Below, piece after piece: positions 1 through 9,766 of a DNA stretch of 64,000 nt. The DNA is taken from contig NZ_NCQY01000002.1 of NCBI RefSeq assembly GCF_002894645.1, forward strand, positions 24,848-88,847, read 5' to 3'. The position numbers and the translations under genes were made by a program. The notes beneath the pieces were generated by a model. That model was not told the DNA's origin, did not search any database, and saw nothing but the letters and a program-made list of their open reading frames with translations. Every line of letters starts with the position of its first letter. Within the stretch, counting starts at the first letter, position 1. This DNA is from Salinibacter altiplanensis (GTDB taxonomy: Bacteria > Bacteroidota > Rhodothermia > Rhodothermales > Salinibacteraceae).

Positions 1-955
1 CGCGGGAGTAGTCGCGGTAGAGCATGGAGGCGACCGCATCGACGCGCAGGCCATCCACATGGTATTTGTCCATCCAGAAGAGGGCGTTGGAGAGGAGAAA
101 GTTACGCACGCCATTCTTGCCGAAATCGAAGACCCGTGTGCCCCAGTCCGGATGCTCTCGCATGCGCGGGTCTTCGTACTCGAAGAGGTGGGAGCCGTCG
201 AAGTACGTGAGGCCCTGCGGGTCGGTGGCAAAGTGGCCGGGCACCCAGTCCATGATGACCCCGATGCCGCGCTGGTGCAGGGTGTCGATGAGGTGCATGA
301 GGCCCTCGGGGTCGCCGTAGCGGAAGGTGGGGGCGTAGTAGCCGAGGAGTTGGTAGCCCCACGAGCCGTAGTACGGGTGCTCGGCCAGCGGCAAAAACTC
401 GACGTGCGTGAAGCCCAGGTTCTGCACGTGATCGGCCAGCGGCTCGGCTGCTTCGCGGTAGCTGAGCGACGCGCCGTGCTCTTTGTGCCGCCAGGAGCCG
501 AGGTGCACCTCGTAGATGGAGAGGGGCCCGTCCAGTCCGCTGGGGCCCTCCCGCTCGTTCATCCAGGTGGTGTCGCCCCACGTGTAGGTGTCGAGGTCAG
601 TGACGATGGCCGAGAGGCCCTCGTACGTGTTTTGGGCAGGGGGCTCCATCCGGAAGGCGTAAGGATCGGTCCGGTCCAGCCACTCGTCATCGGCCCGGAG
701 GTGATACTTGTACTTGTCGCCCGGCTGGGCGCCGCGAACGTATCCTTCCCAGAGCCCGCCCTCGCGCCGGTCCAGCACATCGGCGCCGAAGCGCCAGTCG
801 TTAAAGTCGCCCGTCACCTCCACCCGGTCGGCGTTGGGGGCCCAGACGCTGAACCAGGTGCCCCGTTGGTTGGGATGCGCCCCCATCCGTTCGTAGCTGT
901 GGGCATGGGTGCCTTGCCGCCAGTAGTAGATGTCGTCGTCGGTGAGGTGGGGCAT
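1..955 (-). CDS. glgB: 1,4-alpha-glucan branching enzyme GlgB (partial, C-terminus outside window)
   Basis: Only the N-terminal ~318 codons are present; the frame runs open off the left edge. Reading from the ATG at 955 gives [12 protein letters not shown], then an N-terminal CBM48-like beta-sandwich ([21 protein letters not shown]) and the start of the GH13 barrel ([64 protein letters not shown]). The Asp in the last motif is the GH13 nucleophile. The enzyme cuts alpha-1,4 chains and re-attaches them as alpha-1,6 branches in the cytoplasm. It lies 47 bp downstream of the treS-maltokinase fusion on the same strand, so it is probably the last gene of a glgE-treS/mak-glgB operon. The family call is very secure; the start is the first ATG before the CBM48 domain. 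Confidence 0.97.
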   Translation of the reverse strand, partial: MPHLTDDDIYYWRQGTHAHSYERMGAHPNQRGTWFSVWAPNADRVEVTGDFNDWRFGADVLDRREGGLWEGYVRGAQPGDKYKYHLRADDEWLDRTDPYAFRMEPPAQNTYEGLSAIVTDLDTYTWGDTTWMNEREGPSGLDGPLSIYEVHLGSWRHKEHGASLSYREAAEPLADHVQNLGFTHVEFLPLAEHPYYGSWGYQLLGYYAPTFRYGDPEGLMHLIDTLHQRGIGVIMDWVPGHFATDPQGLTYFDGSHLFEYEDPRMREHPDWGTRVFDFGKNGVRNFLLSNALFWMDKYHVDGLRVDAVASMLYRDYSR

Positions 956-1002
956 GGGGGAGAGGCAACAGGTGAGAAGGGACGGAGGCGCGGAGAGGGG
1001 AG

Positions 1003-4000
1003 TCAGGCGTCGAGGGGGTCGGAAGCGGTTGTGTCCCGGGGGGCGAGCAGGCGGCGGAGGCCGTGCAGTGGGAGCCAGGCCCAATCGGGACGATGGTTGA
1101 GCTCGTAGCGGACCTCATAGAGGGCTTTGTCGAGGAGAAAGGCCCAGAGGAACGAGTAGCGGGCCGGGGCGGCCGGGAGGAAGGAGGCCGCCCCGGTTGT
1201 GTCGGCGTAGGCGTCGAGGAAGGTGGTCTCCGTCCAGTAGAGCAGCGCATCGATCCACGGCTCGTCGTCCGAGTTTGCATCCGGGTGGTCGTGCCAGGAG
1301 GCGAGGACGGCGTACTCCAGGGAACGAAGCATGCCGGCCACGTCTCGGAGTGCGTTTTCGCGCTTGCGGCGTTCGTCGAGGGGGCGGGTCGGCTCGCCCT
1401 CAAAGTCGAGAACGTACACGTCGCCCTCGGCCCAGAGGAGCTGGCCGAGATGGTAGTCGCCGTGAATCCGGATGCGGTCGTGATGTGCCGGCACGTCGTC
1501 GAGGGGAGCAAGACGTGTTTGGGCTGTGCGCCACGCCGTGGCGGGGGGCGTGTCTTCCGGGCGCAGGTCCGACTGTCGGCTGAGAAGAGTGCGGGTGTCT
1601 TCCATCTCGTCCCGGATGCGATCGGCCAGTTCCGTTCCTGCGTCCGCCGGGGCCTCGGTCGGGCGCATGTCCTTGCCCGTCGCTTGGGCCAGCGCATGAT
1701 GCATCTCGGCGGTGCGCACCCCGAGCGTCCGGGCAAACGAGATCAATTCCGGGGCCAGCTCTTCGAGCCAGACCGGCACCGTCGCGTTCAGGAAGCGGTC
1801 CGCCGTCCAGCTGGGGCCGTCCGTCGACGGGGGGGTGTTTTTGGCCTGCTCGTGCGGGAACGGCGAATTGTGGACGCGGTCGAGAAACGTGGTCGTGCAG
1901 GAGAGGGCGTAGCTCCATGTGTCGGTGTCCACCGCGAGGGCTTCCTGAAGCACGCCGAGGGTGTACTGCCGATGGCGGCGTCGAAAATTGAGCGTGCCGT
2001 GGAGCCGGGGCGAAAACGTAAAGTCGACGTCCGTCAGGTGCTCCAGGAGCTCTTTTTCGGGGTTGGGGCCCTCTTCCAGGCGACGGTAGAGCTTGAGAAA
2101 GTAGTCGTCGTCGACGATGGCGGAGGTGTTGCTCTGCTCGCCGGTGAAGAGGCGCACGTCGTCGGGGGGCTCGGTGCCCATCGCCTCGGACGGCTCGGCC
2201 GTGTAGAGGCCCTTTAGCGAGCGCCCGGTGCCCCCTTGCTGCCACCACCGGAAGAGGGTGGCCCAGAACTGAGGATTGACCGTGGCGTCGTAGACGAGTC
2301 GCCGTTCTCCGGTCTCGTCCACCTCCAGCCACGCCAGGGTGGCGTTGGGATGCTCGTCGAGAAGCTCAGAGGCCTCTGGCCCCGAGGCCGCCATCAGGGG
2401 CAGGGTGTAGAACGACGTGTCCTCCTCAAGGTCGACCCGGAGCACGGACAGGTACACCACGGGGTCGCTCTGGAGGCGAACTGCGTCCTCGACCTCCACG
2501 TCCGTGATGACTTCTCCCTTGGCCCCAAACCAGCGCTGCTCGTTGATAAACGCGGGGAGGAGCGCTTCGATCTGTTCGGGGCCGCGGCGCTGCGCCATCG
2601 TAGGCACGAGCACATTCTGTAGGCCCTCGGCCACCGGCAGGACGGGGCGGGTGCGGCCGTTTTTCCCCTCGTGGGGCTGGAGGCCGCTGCGGCGTGTGTC
2701 GTCGCGCTGCACGTCCTCTTCGGGCACCAGCTTGAACCAGTAAAAGTGGTGGGGACCTACGGTCAGGTGATAGTCGTCGCGGCCGATGGCGGGAAATGCG
2801 GACTGGCCGGACAGCTCGACCGGGGTGAGGCCCTGCAGGTCGTCCCGGGCGGGGAGGTGGACCGACTGCGTGAACCGGGACAGATTGTTCACCACCAGAA
2901 TGCGCTCGCCCTCATGCTCACGGAGAAAGGCAAGAATGGACTGGTTCTCTACGGGCAGGAGCTCGAGGCTCCCGCGGCCAAAGATGGCTTTGTGCTGCTG
3001 ACGGAGAGCAATGAGGCGGCGCATGAAATGGAGCAGCGAGTGGGGGTCCGCTTCCGCGTCCTCCACGTTTACAAACTCGTAGCTGTACTTGCCCCGATTG
3101 ATGGGGGGCATGAACAGCTTGTGGTGGGGCGCCCGCGAGAAGCCGCCGTTCTTGTCGGGGCTCCACTGCATGGGGGTGCGCACCCCGTTGCGGTCGCCGA
3201 GAAACGGATCGTCGCCCATCCCAATCTCGTCGCCGTAGTAGACGATGGGGCTTCCCTTGAGGCTCAACAGCAGCGCGTTCATGAGCTCCACGCGGCGGCG
3301 CTCGCCCCCGAGCAGTGGCGTCAGGCGGCGCCGGATGCCCACGTTGATGCGGAAGCGATCGTCGGCCCCGTACTCGTGGTACATGTAGTCCCGCTCCTCG
3401 TCGGTCACCATTTCGAGGGTCAGTTCGTCGTGGTTGCGGAGGAAGAGGGCCCATTGTGCGTCGTCGGGGATGCCACTCGTGAGGGTGAGCATCTCCACGA
3501 TCGGCCGTCGGTTTTCGCGCCGCAGGGCCATGTAGAGCCGCGGCATGACGGGGAAGTTGAACGCCATCTGCACGCCCGTGCTGTTCCCGTCCGCATCCTC
3601 GCCGAAGTAGGGAAGCGTGTCCTCGGGCCACTGGTTGGCCTCGGCCAGGAGCACCTTGCCGGGGCCGTAGCGCTCCTCTACGGCGGCGCGAAGCTCCTTC
3701 ACGTAGGCGATCGTCTCGGGCAGGTTTTCGCTGCCAGTGCGTTCCCTCTCAAAGAGATAGGGCACCGCGTCGAGCCGGAGGCCGTCCACCCCCATGTCGA
3801 GCCAAAAGAACATGACCTCCTTCATCTTCTCCCGCACCTCGGGGTTGTCGAAGTTGAGGTCGGGCTGATGAGAGAAGAAGCGGTGCCAGTAGTACTTCTC
3901 CGCCTTCGGGTCCCATTCCCAGTTCGAGTCCTCCGTATCGGTGAAGATCACCCGCACATCCTCGTACTTCTCGTCCGTTTCGCTCCAGACGTACCAGTTG

Positions 4001-4383
4001 TGCTTGTCGGAAGTGGGGTCACGGGCCTCCTGAAACCACGGGTGTTGGTCGGAGGTGTGGTTCAGCACCAGCTCCGTGATGACCCGCATGCCACGGGCGT
4101 GGGCGTCATCAAGAAATGCCTGGAAGTCGTCGAGGCTGCCGTGAATCGGCAGGACCTTAAAGTAGTCGGCGGTGTCGTAGCCGTCGTCCTTGAGCGGGCT
4201 CTCCAGGAAGGGAAGCAGCCAGAGGGTATTCACGCCCAGCGATTCGAGGTAGGGCAGCTTTTCGCGGAGTCCCTGAAAATCCCCGAAGCCGTCGTTGTTT
4301 GCGTCGTAGAAGCTGCGGACGTGCAGCTCGTAGATGACGGCGTCTTTGTACCAGCGGGGATCGTCGAGGAAGTCGTCGGGCAT
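1003..4383 (-). CDS. treS: Trehalose synthase / maltokinase fusion (TreS-Mak)
   Basis: A 1126-residue bifunctional protein. Residues ~1-575 are a GH13 trehalose synthase: [17 protein letters not shown] near the N-terminus, nucleophile Asp205 in [10 protein letters not shown], acid/base Glu248 in [11 protein letters not shown] and transition-state Asp319 in [12 protein letters not shown] short linker leads to residues ~600-1126, a maltokinase with an aminoglycoside-phosphotransferase fold: [11 protein letters not shown] at its start, catalytic loop [13 protein letters not shown], metal-binding [11 protein letters not shown], and the typical [17 protein letters not shown]. It converts trehalose to maltose and phosphorylates maltose to maltose-1-phosphate, the donor for GlgE encoded just upstream. 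The start at 4383 was preferred over an in-frame codon 96 nt upstream, because that extension is low-complexity and the GH13 domain begins directly after this ATG. Confidence 0.96.
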   Translation of the reverse strand: MPDDFLDDPRWYKDAVIYELHVRSFYDANNDGFGDFQGLREKLPYLESLGVNTLWLLPFLESPLKDDGYDTADYFKVLPIHGSLDDFQAFLDDAHARGMRVITELVLNHTSDQHPWFQEARDPTSDKHNWYVWSETDEKYEDVRVIFTDTEDSNWEWDPKAEKYYWHRFFSHQPDLNFDNPEVREKMKEVMFFWLDMGVDGLRLDAVPYLFERERTGSENLPETIAYVKELRAAVEERYGPGKVLLAEANQWPEDTLPYFGEDADGNSTGVQMAFNFPVMPRLYMALRRENRRPIVEMLTLTSGIPDDAQWALFLRNHDELTLEMVTDEERDYMYHEYGADDRFRINVGIRRRLTPLLGGERRRVELMNALLLSLKGSPIVYYGDEIGMGDDPFLGDRNGVRTPMQWSPDKNGGFSRAPHHKLFMPPINRGKYSYEFVNVEDAEADPHSLLHFMRRLIALRQQHKAIFGRGSLELLPVENQSILAFLREHEGERILVVNNLSRFTQSVHLPARDDLQGLTPVELSGQSAFPAIGRDDYHLTVGPHHFYWFKLVPEEDVQRDDTRRSGLQPHEGKNGRTRPVLPVAEGLQNVLVPTMAQRRGPEQIEALLPAFINEQRWFGAKGEVITDVEVEDAVRLQSDPVVYLSVLRVDLEEDTSFYTLPLMAASGPEASELLDEHPNATLAWLEVDETGERRLVYDATVNPQFWATLFRWWQQGGTGRSLKGLYTAEPSEAMGTEPPDDVRLFTGEQSNTSAIVDDDYFLKLYRRLEEGPNPEKELLEHLTDVDFTFSPRLHGTLNFRRRHRQYTLGVLQEALAVDTDTWSYALSCTTTFLDRVHNSPFPHEQAKNTPPSTDGPSWTADRFLNATVPVWLEELAPELISFARTLGVRTAEMHHALAQATGKDMRPTEAPADAGTELADRIRDEMEDTRTLLSRQSDLRPEDTPPATAWRTAQTRLAPLDDVPAHHDRIRIHGDYHLGQLLWAEGDVYVLDFEGEPTRPLDERRKRENALRDVAGMLRSLEYAVLASWHDHPDANSDDEPWIDALLYWTETTFLDAYADTTGAASFLPAAPARYSFLWAFLLDKALYEVRYELNHRPDWAWLPLHGLRRLLAPRDTTASDPLDA

Positions 4384-4424
4384 GCAGCAGGAGGTGTTTG
4401 GTATTTGGGTGTTGAGGTGTTCCA

Positions 4425-4456
4425 GGGTTGGGGGGTTCGAGGGTTGGGGGGCGTTT
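4425..4456 (+). repeat. Two 16-bp tandem units forming a G-quadruplex motif in the treS leader
   Basis: The plus strand carries two adjacent near-identical 16-base units, each GGGTTGGGGGG plus five bases, giving four G-runs (3, 6, 3, 6) with loops of 2, 5 and 2 bases. This meets the usual G3+N1-7 quadruplex pattern over 4425-4451. It sits between the glgE stop and the treS ATG. Because both genes are on the minus strand, the G-rich strand is the template; the transcript would be C-rich. Confidence 0.75.
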
Positions 4457-4491
4457 CGAGTCCCTGAGCACAGCAGCACCCGAACGCCGAG

Positions 4492-6528
4492 TCATGCGTG
4501 CACGAGGCGGTCGTAGGCGGCGTGCGTGTGCTCACTCGTGCCGGCGGGTTCGAGCCGGAAAATGTGTGCGGGGCGGTCGGGGGAGAGATGGAGGTAGTGA
4601 TGGGTGCCCCGCCAGGTGTAGTGGGCGTCGTGGAGGAGGTCGTGGGCCGAGAAGGCCTCGTCGGCCGGCAGGCCGAGGTCGTGGACTGGAAGCACGAGCT
4701 GCCCCTCGCACTCGTTGTGGGGATTGAGGCTGACGACCACGACGATCCGGTTGTCCCCGGCGGTCTTGCTGTAGGCGATCAGGTCCGGGTGTTGCGTCTC
4801 CAGAAACCGGATGGACCGCATCTGCTGCAGGGCCGGGTTCTCGTTTCGGAGGCGGTTCACCCGTGCCATGAAGGGCTGGAGCGACGTGGGATCGTTCCAG
4901 TCCCAGGTCCGGATCTCATACTTTTCGTTGCGAGCATACTCCTCCTTGTGGGCGCGCTGCTGATTGTCGACGTGCTCGAAGGGCGGGCCGTAGACGCCAT
5001 AGGTGCTGGACATCGTGGCCGCGAGCACGAACCGGCTCTTGTGGGCGGGACGCCCGCCGTCGACCAGCTCGTCGTGCAGAATGTCGGGCGTGTTGGGCCA
5101 GAAGTTGGGGCGGAAGTATTCGGCCACCTCGGTCTGGAAGAGCTCCTTGCCGTACTCCTCGAGGGCCTCCGGCGTGTTGCGCCAGGTGAAGTAGGTGTAG
5201 GAGGTGTTGAAGCCGAGCTTGGCGAGGTGGTACATCGTCTTGGGCCGGGTGAAGGCCTCCGACAACACGACGAGCCCGGGCGTCTCCTCGCGCAACTCGC
5301 GCAGGCACCACTGCCAGAAGGCGAACGGCTTGGTGTGAGGATTGTCGACGCGGAAGGTGGTGACGCCGTGGTCGATCCAGTGTTCAAAGATGCTCTTCAG
5401 CTCCGTCCAGAGCGCGGGCCACGCCTCCGTTTCGAAATTGATGGGGTGGACATCCTTGTATTTCTTCGGCGGGTTTTCGGCGTAGCGCAGGGAGCCGTCG
5501 GGGCGGTGGTAGAACCACTCGGGGTGGTCCTCGACGTAGGGGTGATCGGGCGAGCACTGAAACGCAATGTCGAGGGCGACCTCCAGGCCCAGGTCCTGGG
5601 CCCGCTCCACGAAGCGGTCGAACGCCTCGATGCCGCCCAGCTCGGGGTGGACGCTCTTGTGCCCCCCCCTCGCTCCGTCGTCGAGAAAGCCGCCGATGGC
5701 CCACGGGCTGCCGGGGTCTTCGGGGGCGGCCTCGGGGGCGTCGCCCGGGCCCTTTCGGTTCGTCTCCCCGATGGGGTGGATGGGCGGGAGGTACACGACG
5801 TCGAAGCCCATCTCCTTGATGCGCGGCAGCCGCTCGGCGGCGTCGTCGAGCGTGGCGTGCTGGTCGTCCTCCCGGGCCGACCGGGGAAAGAACTCGTACC
5901 AGGCGCCGGTCCGGGCCCGCTCGGGGTCCACGAGCACCTCGTAGGTGGCGCTGGTCGTTTGCTGGTCGTGGGGGGCGTTGCGACGCACGAGTTCGGCAAC
6001 CTCGCCCCCGAGGGCCACCTCCACGTTGCGGTTTTCGAAGGCGTCGATGTGAGCCTCGAGCCTCTCCCGGTCGTCGTCTGGGGCGTCCGCGGCGGCCGCG
6101 TTGAGCAGCGATACCCCGGCGGTCAGTTCGCTCTCGATCTCGGCGGGTGGCTCGCCGCCCTCCACCCGGCGCCGAAACTGGTCCTGCCACGTGGCGAAGC
6201 GGTCGATCCAGGCCCGCACGCGGTAGAGGTAGTGGCCCGGAGACGATACCTCGAAGGCGCCGGTGTACTCGTCGTTCTCGACGTGGGGCATGCGGATGAT
6301 GTGCTCCGTCTCCTCACTCGCGTGGCGGACCACGAGCTCCACGGCCAGGGCTTCGTGGCTGTCTACGAGGACCCCGGCGGTCACCTCCACCTGTTCCCCC
6401 ACGGCCCGTTTGATCGGCCATTGTCCCTCGTTAATGGCGGGGGCCACCGACGAAATGACAATCCGCGACCAGGACGTAGGCAGGGTCGAGTCGGGAGACG
6501 CGGGCGGCGGTGGGGCAGGGGAAGACAT
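4492..6528 (-). CDS. glgE: Alpha-1,4-glucan:maltose-1-phosphate maltosyltransferase GlgE
   Basis: 678 residues, the normal GlgE length. It transfers maltosyl units from maltose-1-phosphate to the non-reducing ends of alpha-glucans in the cytoplasm. The N-terminal beta-sandwich and helical insert (residues 20-200) precede the GH13 barrel. The nucleophile is Asp395 in TTFRVDNPHTKPFAFW and the acid/base is Glu424 in VVLSEAFTRPKTMYHL, almost the same numbering as the characterised Streptomyces enzyme (394/423). YLPPIHPIGETNRKG and NTSYTYFTWRN are further GlgE hallmarks. The ATG at 6528 (MSSPAPPP) was chosen over an upstream codon because the upstream part is not conserved-looking. First gene of the minus-strand glucan operon; the 108-bp gap to treS contains the G-rich repeat. 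Confidence 0.97.
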   Translation of the reverse strand: MSSPAPPPPASPDSTLPTSWSRIVISSVAPAINEGQWPIKRAVGEQVEVTAGVLVDSHEALAVELVVRHASEETEHIIRMPHVENDEYTGAFEVSSPGHYLYRVRAWIDRFATWQDQFRRRVEGGEPPAEIESELTAGVSLLNAAAADAPDDDRERLEAHIDAFENRNVEVALGGEVAELVRRNAPHDQQTTSATYEVLVDPERARTGAWYEFFPRSAREDDQHATLDDAAERLPRIKEMGFDVVYLPPIHPIGETNRKGPGDAPEAAPEDPGSPWAIGGFLDDGARGGHKSVHPELGGIEAFDRFVERAQDLGLEVALDIAFQCSPDHPYVEDHPEWFYHRPDGSLRYAENPPKKYKDVHPINFETEAWPALWTELKSIFEHWIDHGVTTFRVDNPHTKPFAFWQWCLRELREETPGLVVLSEAFTRPKTMYHLAKLGFNTSYTYFTWRNTPEALEEYGKELFQTEVAEYFRPNFWPNTPDILHDELVDGGRPAHKSRFVLAATMSSTYGVYGPPFEHVDNQQRAHKEEYARNEKYEIRTWDWNDPTSLQPFMARVNRLRNENPALQQMRSIRFLETQHPDLIAYSKTAGDNRIVVVVSLNPHNECEGQLVLPVHDLGLPADEAFSAHDLLHDAHYTWRGTHHYLHLSPDRPAHIFRLEPAGTSEHTHAAYDRLVHA

Positions 6529-6756
6529 GCTGGGGGAGGGGCAAACGCAAAATGCGACGGGGGCTCCGGTGGGCAGGAGCACCGGACGACAACGGGCATA
6601 CACGCTACGCATTGGGAAACAGAAATCCCAGCGTGAAAGTCGGAATGCAACTGTGAAGGGGCGGGCTCATTGGAGGGTGCAGTCTGCGGTCCAATTTTTG
6701 TGGCTCAAGTTGGACGCCGCAGGTCGCTCCGTGCTTTTGAGTTGTTCTCCTGTTGT
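6529..6756. promoter_or_regulatory. Divergent glgE/glgX intergenic region
   Basis: 228 bp separate the divergent glgE and glgX starts, so promoters for both the glgE-treS/mak-glgB operon and glgX should lie here. The half near glgX is less GC-rich (a T-rich run around 6693-6700). No operator or consensus promoter could be assigned with confidence. Confidence 0.4.
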
Positions 6757-8943
6757 ATGGACGCGTCTTTTCCCTCATCGATCGATTCGAATACGCAAGA
6801 CCGGAATGATCGTCATATCCAACCCGGCAGGCCCTACCCACGAGGAGCGACGTGGGACGGCATCGGCGTTAACTTTGCCCTGCACAGTGCCCACGCCGAC
6901 CGGGTTGAGCTGCTGCTGTTTGAGGACGCCGACGACCGGGAGCCGGCGGTCACGTTCGAGCTGCCGGAGCACACCGGCCCCATCTGGCACGGCTACGTCA
7001 CGAACGTACGGCCCGGACAGCTCTACGGATACCGCGTCTACGGCCCCTACGACCCCGCGAATGGGCACCGGTTTAACCCCAACAAGGTCCTGCTCGACCC
7101 CTACGCGAAGGCCATCGGGCGCCCCCTCCGCTGGAACGACAGCCTCTTTGGCTACGACGTGGACGCGGACGCGGCGGACCGCTCGTTCAACTCCCAGGAC
7201 AGCGCCCCCCATGCGCCCCTCGCGGCGGTGGTCGAAGAGACGTTTGCCTGGGGCGACGACCAGTCGCCCGAAATCCCGTGGCAGGACACCCTCATCTACG
7301 AGACGCACGTAAAGGGGATGACTCAGAAGCACCCGGACGTGCCCGAACGCCTGCGGGGGACGTATCTGGGCATGGCCTGCAAACCGGTTCTTGATCACCT
7401 CAAGACCCTCGGCGTCACCACGGTACAGCTTCTGCCGGTGCACGCCAAGCTGCATCGCCGCGAGCTGCTCCGCAAGGGGCTGCGGGAGTACTGGGGCTAC
7501 AACACGCTTTCCTACTTCGCGCCGGAGCCCGAGTACGCCGCCAACGGGCCGACCAGCGCGGTGCGCGACTTCAAGATGATGGTTCGCGCCCTTCACGACG
7601 CCGGGCTCGAAGTGATCATCGATGTCGTCTACAACCACACCTGTGAGGGCAATCAGCTGGGCCCCACGCTCTCGTGGCGGGGGGTCGACAACCGGACCTA
7701 CTACAAGCTCAACCCCGATGACGAGCGGCACTACATGGACTACACTGGGACGGGCAACACGCTCGACCCCGGCGACGCGTACGTCCTGCAGATGATTATG
7801 GACAGCCTGCGCTACTGGGTGACGGAGATGCACGTGGACGGCTTCCGATTCGACCTTGCGTCGGCCCTGGCGCGCGAGCTGTACGACGTCGATATGCTCG
7901 GCTCCTTCTTCAAGGTGGTGCAGCAGGACCCGGTGCTGAGCCAGGTCAAGCTCATCGCGGAGCCCTGGGACGTGGGGCCCGGCGGCTACCAGGTTGGGTC
8001 GTTCCCGTGGCAGTGGGCCGAGTGGAACGGCCGCTACCGCGACACCATCCGTCGCTTCTGGCGGGGCGACCGCGGGATGACGGGGGACGTGGCGACCCGG
8101 GTGACCGGCTCCAGCGACCTCTACGAGCGGTCGGGCCGCCGCCCGTTTGCGTCCATCAACTTCGTGACCGCCCACGACGGCTTTACGCTGCAGGACCTCG
8201 TCAGCTACGACGAGAAGCACAACGAGGAAAACAAAGAGGGCAACGAGGACGGCCACGACGACAACCACTCGACAAACTGTGGGGTGGAAGGCCCCACCAA
8301 CGATCCGGAGGTGATCGAGCGTCGTGAGCGGCGCAAGCGCAGCATCATGGCCACGCTCCTGTTGTCGCAGGGCGTGCCCATGATTTTGGGCGGAGACGAG
8401 CTGTCCCATACGCGCCGGGGCAACAACAACCCCTACTGCCAAGACAACGAGATCAGCTGGTACAACTGGGACCTCGACGAGCGTGAGCAGAGGTTCCTCG
8501 AGTTCGTGCAGCGGCTCGCGGCTTTTCGGAAGGACCATCCAAGCTTTCGACGGCGGCACTTTCTGGACCCGGCCGACGAGTCGGATGGCTCCGGCGACGT
8601 GCTCTGGTGGCACCCGGAGGGACGTGAGATTACGGAGGGGGACTGGCACGACGAGGGCCTGCACGCCTTCGGATACCTGCTCCGCGGTCACAACCTGGCG
8701 CCCGACTCCAAGGGCCATCCCCGAACCGACGACTCGTTTCTGGTGCTCATGAACCAGGGCGGGGCGCCGGTCGAATTTGCGATGCCGGCGGAGACCAACG
8801 AACTCATTGACCTGCACTGCAAGGCCTGGCACGTGGTGCCGGAGCTGGCGGATTTTCTGGATGATCCGGGCGCCATCGAGCCGGGGGGCGTGCTGACCCT
8901 GCGGCCCCACCGACTGCTGGCCCTCCAGGCAGAGCCAGAGTAG
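6757..8943 (+). CDS. glgX: Glycogen debranching enzyme GlgX
   Basis: 728 residues, typical of GlgX/isoamylase (GH13_11). It hydrolyses alpha-1,6 branch linkages of glycogen or limit dextrins. N-terminal CBM48 region ([20 protein letters not shown]), then the catalytic barrel: [14 protein letters not shown], nucleophile in [13 protein letters not shown], acid/base in [16 protein letters not shown], and third acid in [17 protein letters not shown]. It is followed by the family-specific [17 protein letters not shown] and [18 protein letters not shown]. The ATG at 6757 is used because an upstream in-frame GTG-less extension lacks homology-like sequence. Divergent from glgE; synthesis (GlgE, GlgB) and debranching (GlgX) are thus side by side. 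A MITE-like repeat begins six bases after the stop. Confidence 0.97.
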   Translation: MDASFPSSIDSNTQDRNDRHIQPGRPYPRGATWDGIGVNFALHSAHADRVELLLFEDADDREPAVTFELPEHTGPIWHGYVTNVRPGQLYGYRVYGPYDPANGHRFNPNKVLLDPYAKAIGRPLRWNDSLFGYDVDADAADRSFNSQDSAPHAPLAAVVEETFAWGDDQSPEIPWQDTLIYETHVKGMTQKHPDVPERLRGTYLGMACKPVLDHLKTLGVTTVQLLPVHAKLHRRELLRKGLREYWGYNTLSYFAPEPEYAANGPTSAVRDFKMMVRALHDAGLEVIIDVVYNHTCEGNQLGPTLSWRGVDNRTYYKLNPDDERHYMDYTGTGNTLDPGDAYVLQMIMDSLRYWVTEMHVDGFRFDLASALARELYDVDMLGSFFKVVQQDPVLSQVKLIAEPWDVGPGGYQVGSFPWQWAEWNGRYRDTIRRFWRGDRGMTGDVATRVTGSSDLYERSGRRPFASINFVTAHDGFTLQDLVSYDEKHNEENKEGNEDGHDDNHSTNCGVEGPTNDPEVIERRERRKRSIMATLLLSQGVPMILGGDELSHTRRGNNNPYCQDNEISWYNWDLDEREQRFLEFVQRLAAFRKDHPSFRRRHFLDPADESDGSGDVLWWHPEGREITEGDWHDEGLHAFGYLLRGHNLAPDSKGHPRTDDSFLVLMNQGGAPVEFAMPAETNELIDLHCKAWHVVPELADFLDDPGAIEPGGVLTLRPHRLLALQAEPE

Positions 8944-8949
8944 AGGCCT

Positions 8950-9209
8950 GAGAAGCTGTCCGGCGGACGGTCTGTGCCCCCGGCGAGTGCGCGTTGCACT
9001 CTGCATTCGGTCGCTGCGCTCCCGGCACTGTGCTCCCAGCGCACTCTGAAAGCACTCGGTCGCTCTGCTCCCAGCGCTGTGACCTCGGGGAGCTCACGCA
9101 AAATGGCTTCTGTACGCCCCCAGTAGTGCCGCTCCAAGGGATCATGTGAGCGCCCTTCTGGAGCGTCGTCCTCTTGGTTTCGGCCTATTCATCCCCCAAA
9201 CAGCTCTTC
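8950..9209. repeat. MITE-like dispersed element, family 1, copy A
   Basis: Starts GAGAAGCTGTCCGGCGG at 8950 and ends CCCCAAACAGCTCTTC at 9209, imperfect terminal inverted repeats. Inside are two 26-bp sub-units (9003-9028 and 9052-9077) of the form ..TCGGTCGCTGCGCTCCCRGCRC and a block GCAAAATGGCTTCTG. All these parts recur in copy B at 14441-14794. No coding capacity is evident. It lies directly behind glgX. Confidence 0.7.
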
Positions 9210-9287
9210 GGGGAACTCCGGATGGACCGGCGTTGGTCTACTCCCTAGGGCAGGTTCAAGGGGGGCTTCTCGGGACGCGAGGGACTC

Positions 9288-9393
9288 GTCACTCTGAGGG
9301 GGCTGCCAAGCGACTGAAGAATCTCGTCGACTCCGGCGTTTTCGCCGCATTCGGAGAGATCTTTCGACTCCGCTTCGCTCCGCTCAAGATGAC
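9288..9393. repeat. Dispersed repeat, family 2, copy A
   Basis: 106 bp bounded by GTCACTCTGAG on the left and CTCAAGATGAC on the right, an imperfect terminal inverted repeat. The right 32 bases (9362-9393), read on the minus strand, match 25971-26002 at 26 of 32 positions, including a 17-base block of identity around GCGAAGCGGAGTCGA. Contains GAAGAATCTC...GAGATCTTTCGACTCC, which also appears in degenerate form in the other copy. Between this and 9620 nothing else was recognised. Confidence 0.65.
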
Positions 9394-9619
9394 TCCATTG
9401 CAAAAGGGATTGCCTGAAACTGCACCAAGAGAGCCGCACGTCTGTCCGGTACGGGCGCTTCGGCCTTCTGGTCGTGCCGTCCCCCCTCCCCCCAGTGCGG
9501 TCACACAGCCAGTGTCCCCACACAGCCAGCGTCCCATGCCGGGAGGCCCCGTCCTGTGCTGAACGGCCGAGGCCTGCCCATGGAGGGTCGCGCCGCGTCG
9601 TGCACGTCCGAGCTCCGAT

Positions 9620-9655
9620 CCCTTTGCCCCAAAATATGAATATTTATTTAACTGA
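9620..9655 (+). promoter_or_regulatory. AT-rich candidate promoter upstream of the 621-aa unknown protein
   Basis: CTTTGCCCC is followed by a 25-base A/T tract (AAAATATGAATATTTATTTA), an abrupt change from the surrounding GC-rich DNA. The TTTG and the TATTTATTT resemble elements of Bacteroidota promoters, but the spacing is not the canonical one. It lies about 110 bp before the ATG at 9767, so a 5' leader is likely. Confidence 0.35.
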
Positions 9656-9766
9656 AGGCGGGTAGGTTATGACTGCCCACGTTCTCGTGCCTAACACACA
9701 AACGACTCATGATTGGTTGGGTCGCACTTCTCCTCTAACATCCACGTCAACGGTCGTCTAGTCGCC

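Noticed and set aside
2671..4467. 598-codon plus-strand frame opposite treS
   Set aside because: Same explanation; treS-maltokinase motifs are unambiguous on the minus strand.
4498..6636. 712-codon open frame on the plus strand opposite glgE
   Set aside because: Antisense to a fully conserved enzyme; the frame is open only because the high-GC codon bias of glgE rarely gives stops on the other strand, and the product has no known motif.
8950..9209. CRISPR-like array of spaced 26-bp units
   Set aside because: Units are irregularly spaced and diverged, with no constant repeat/spacer pattern or cas genes; a MITE-like element explains them better.
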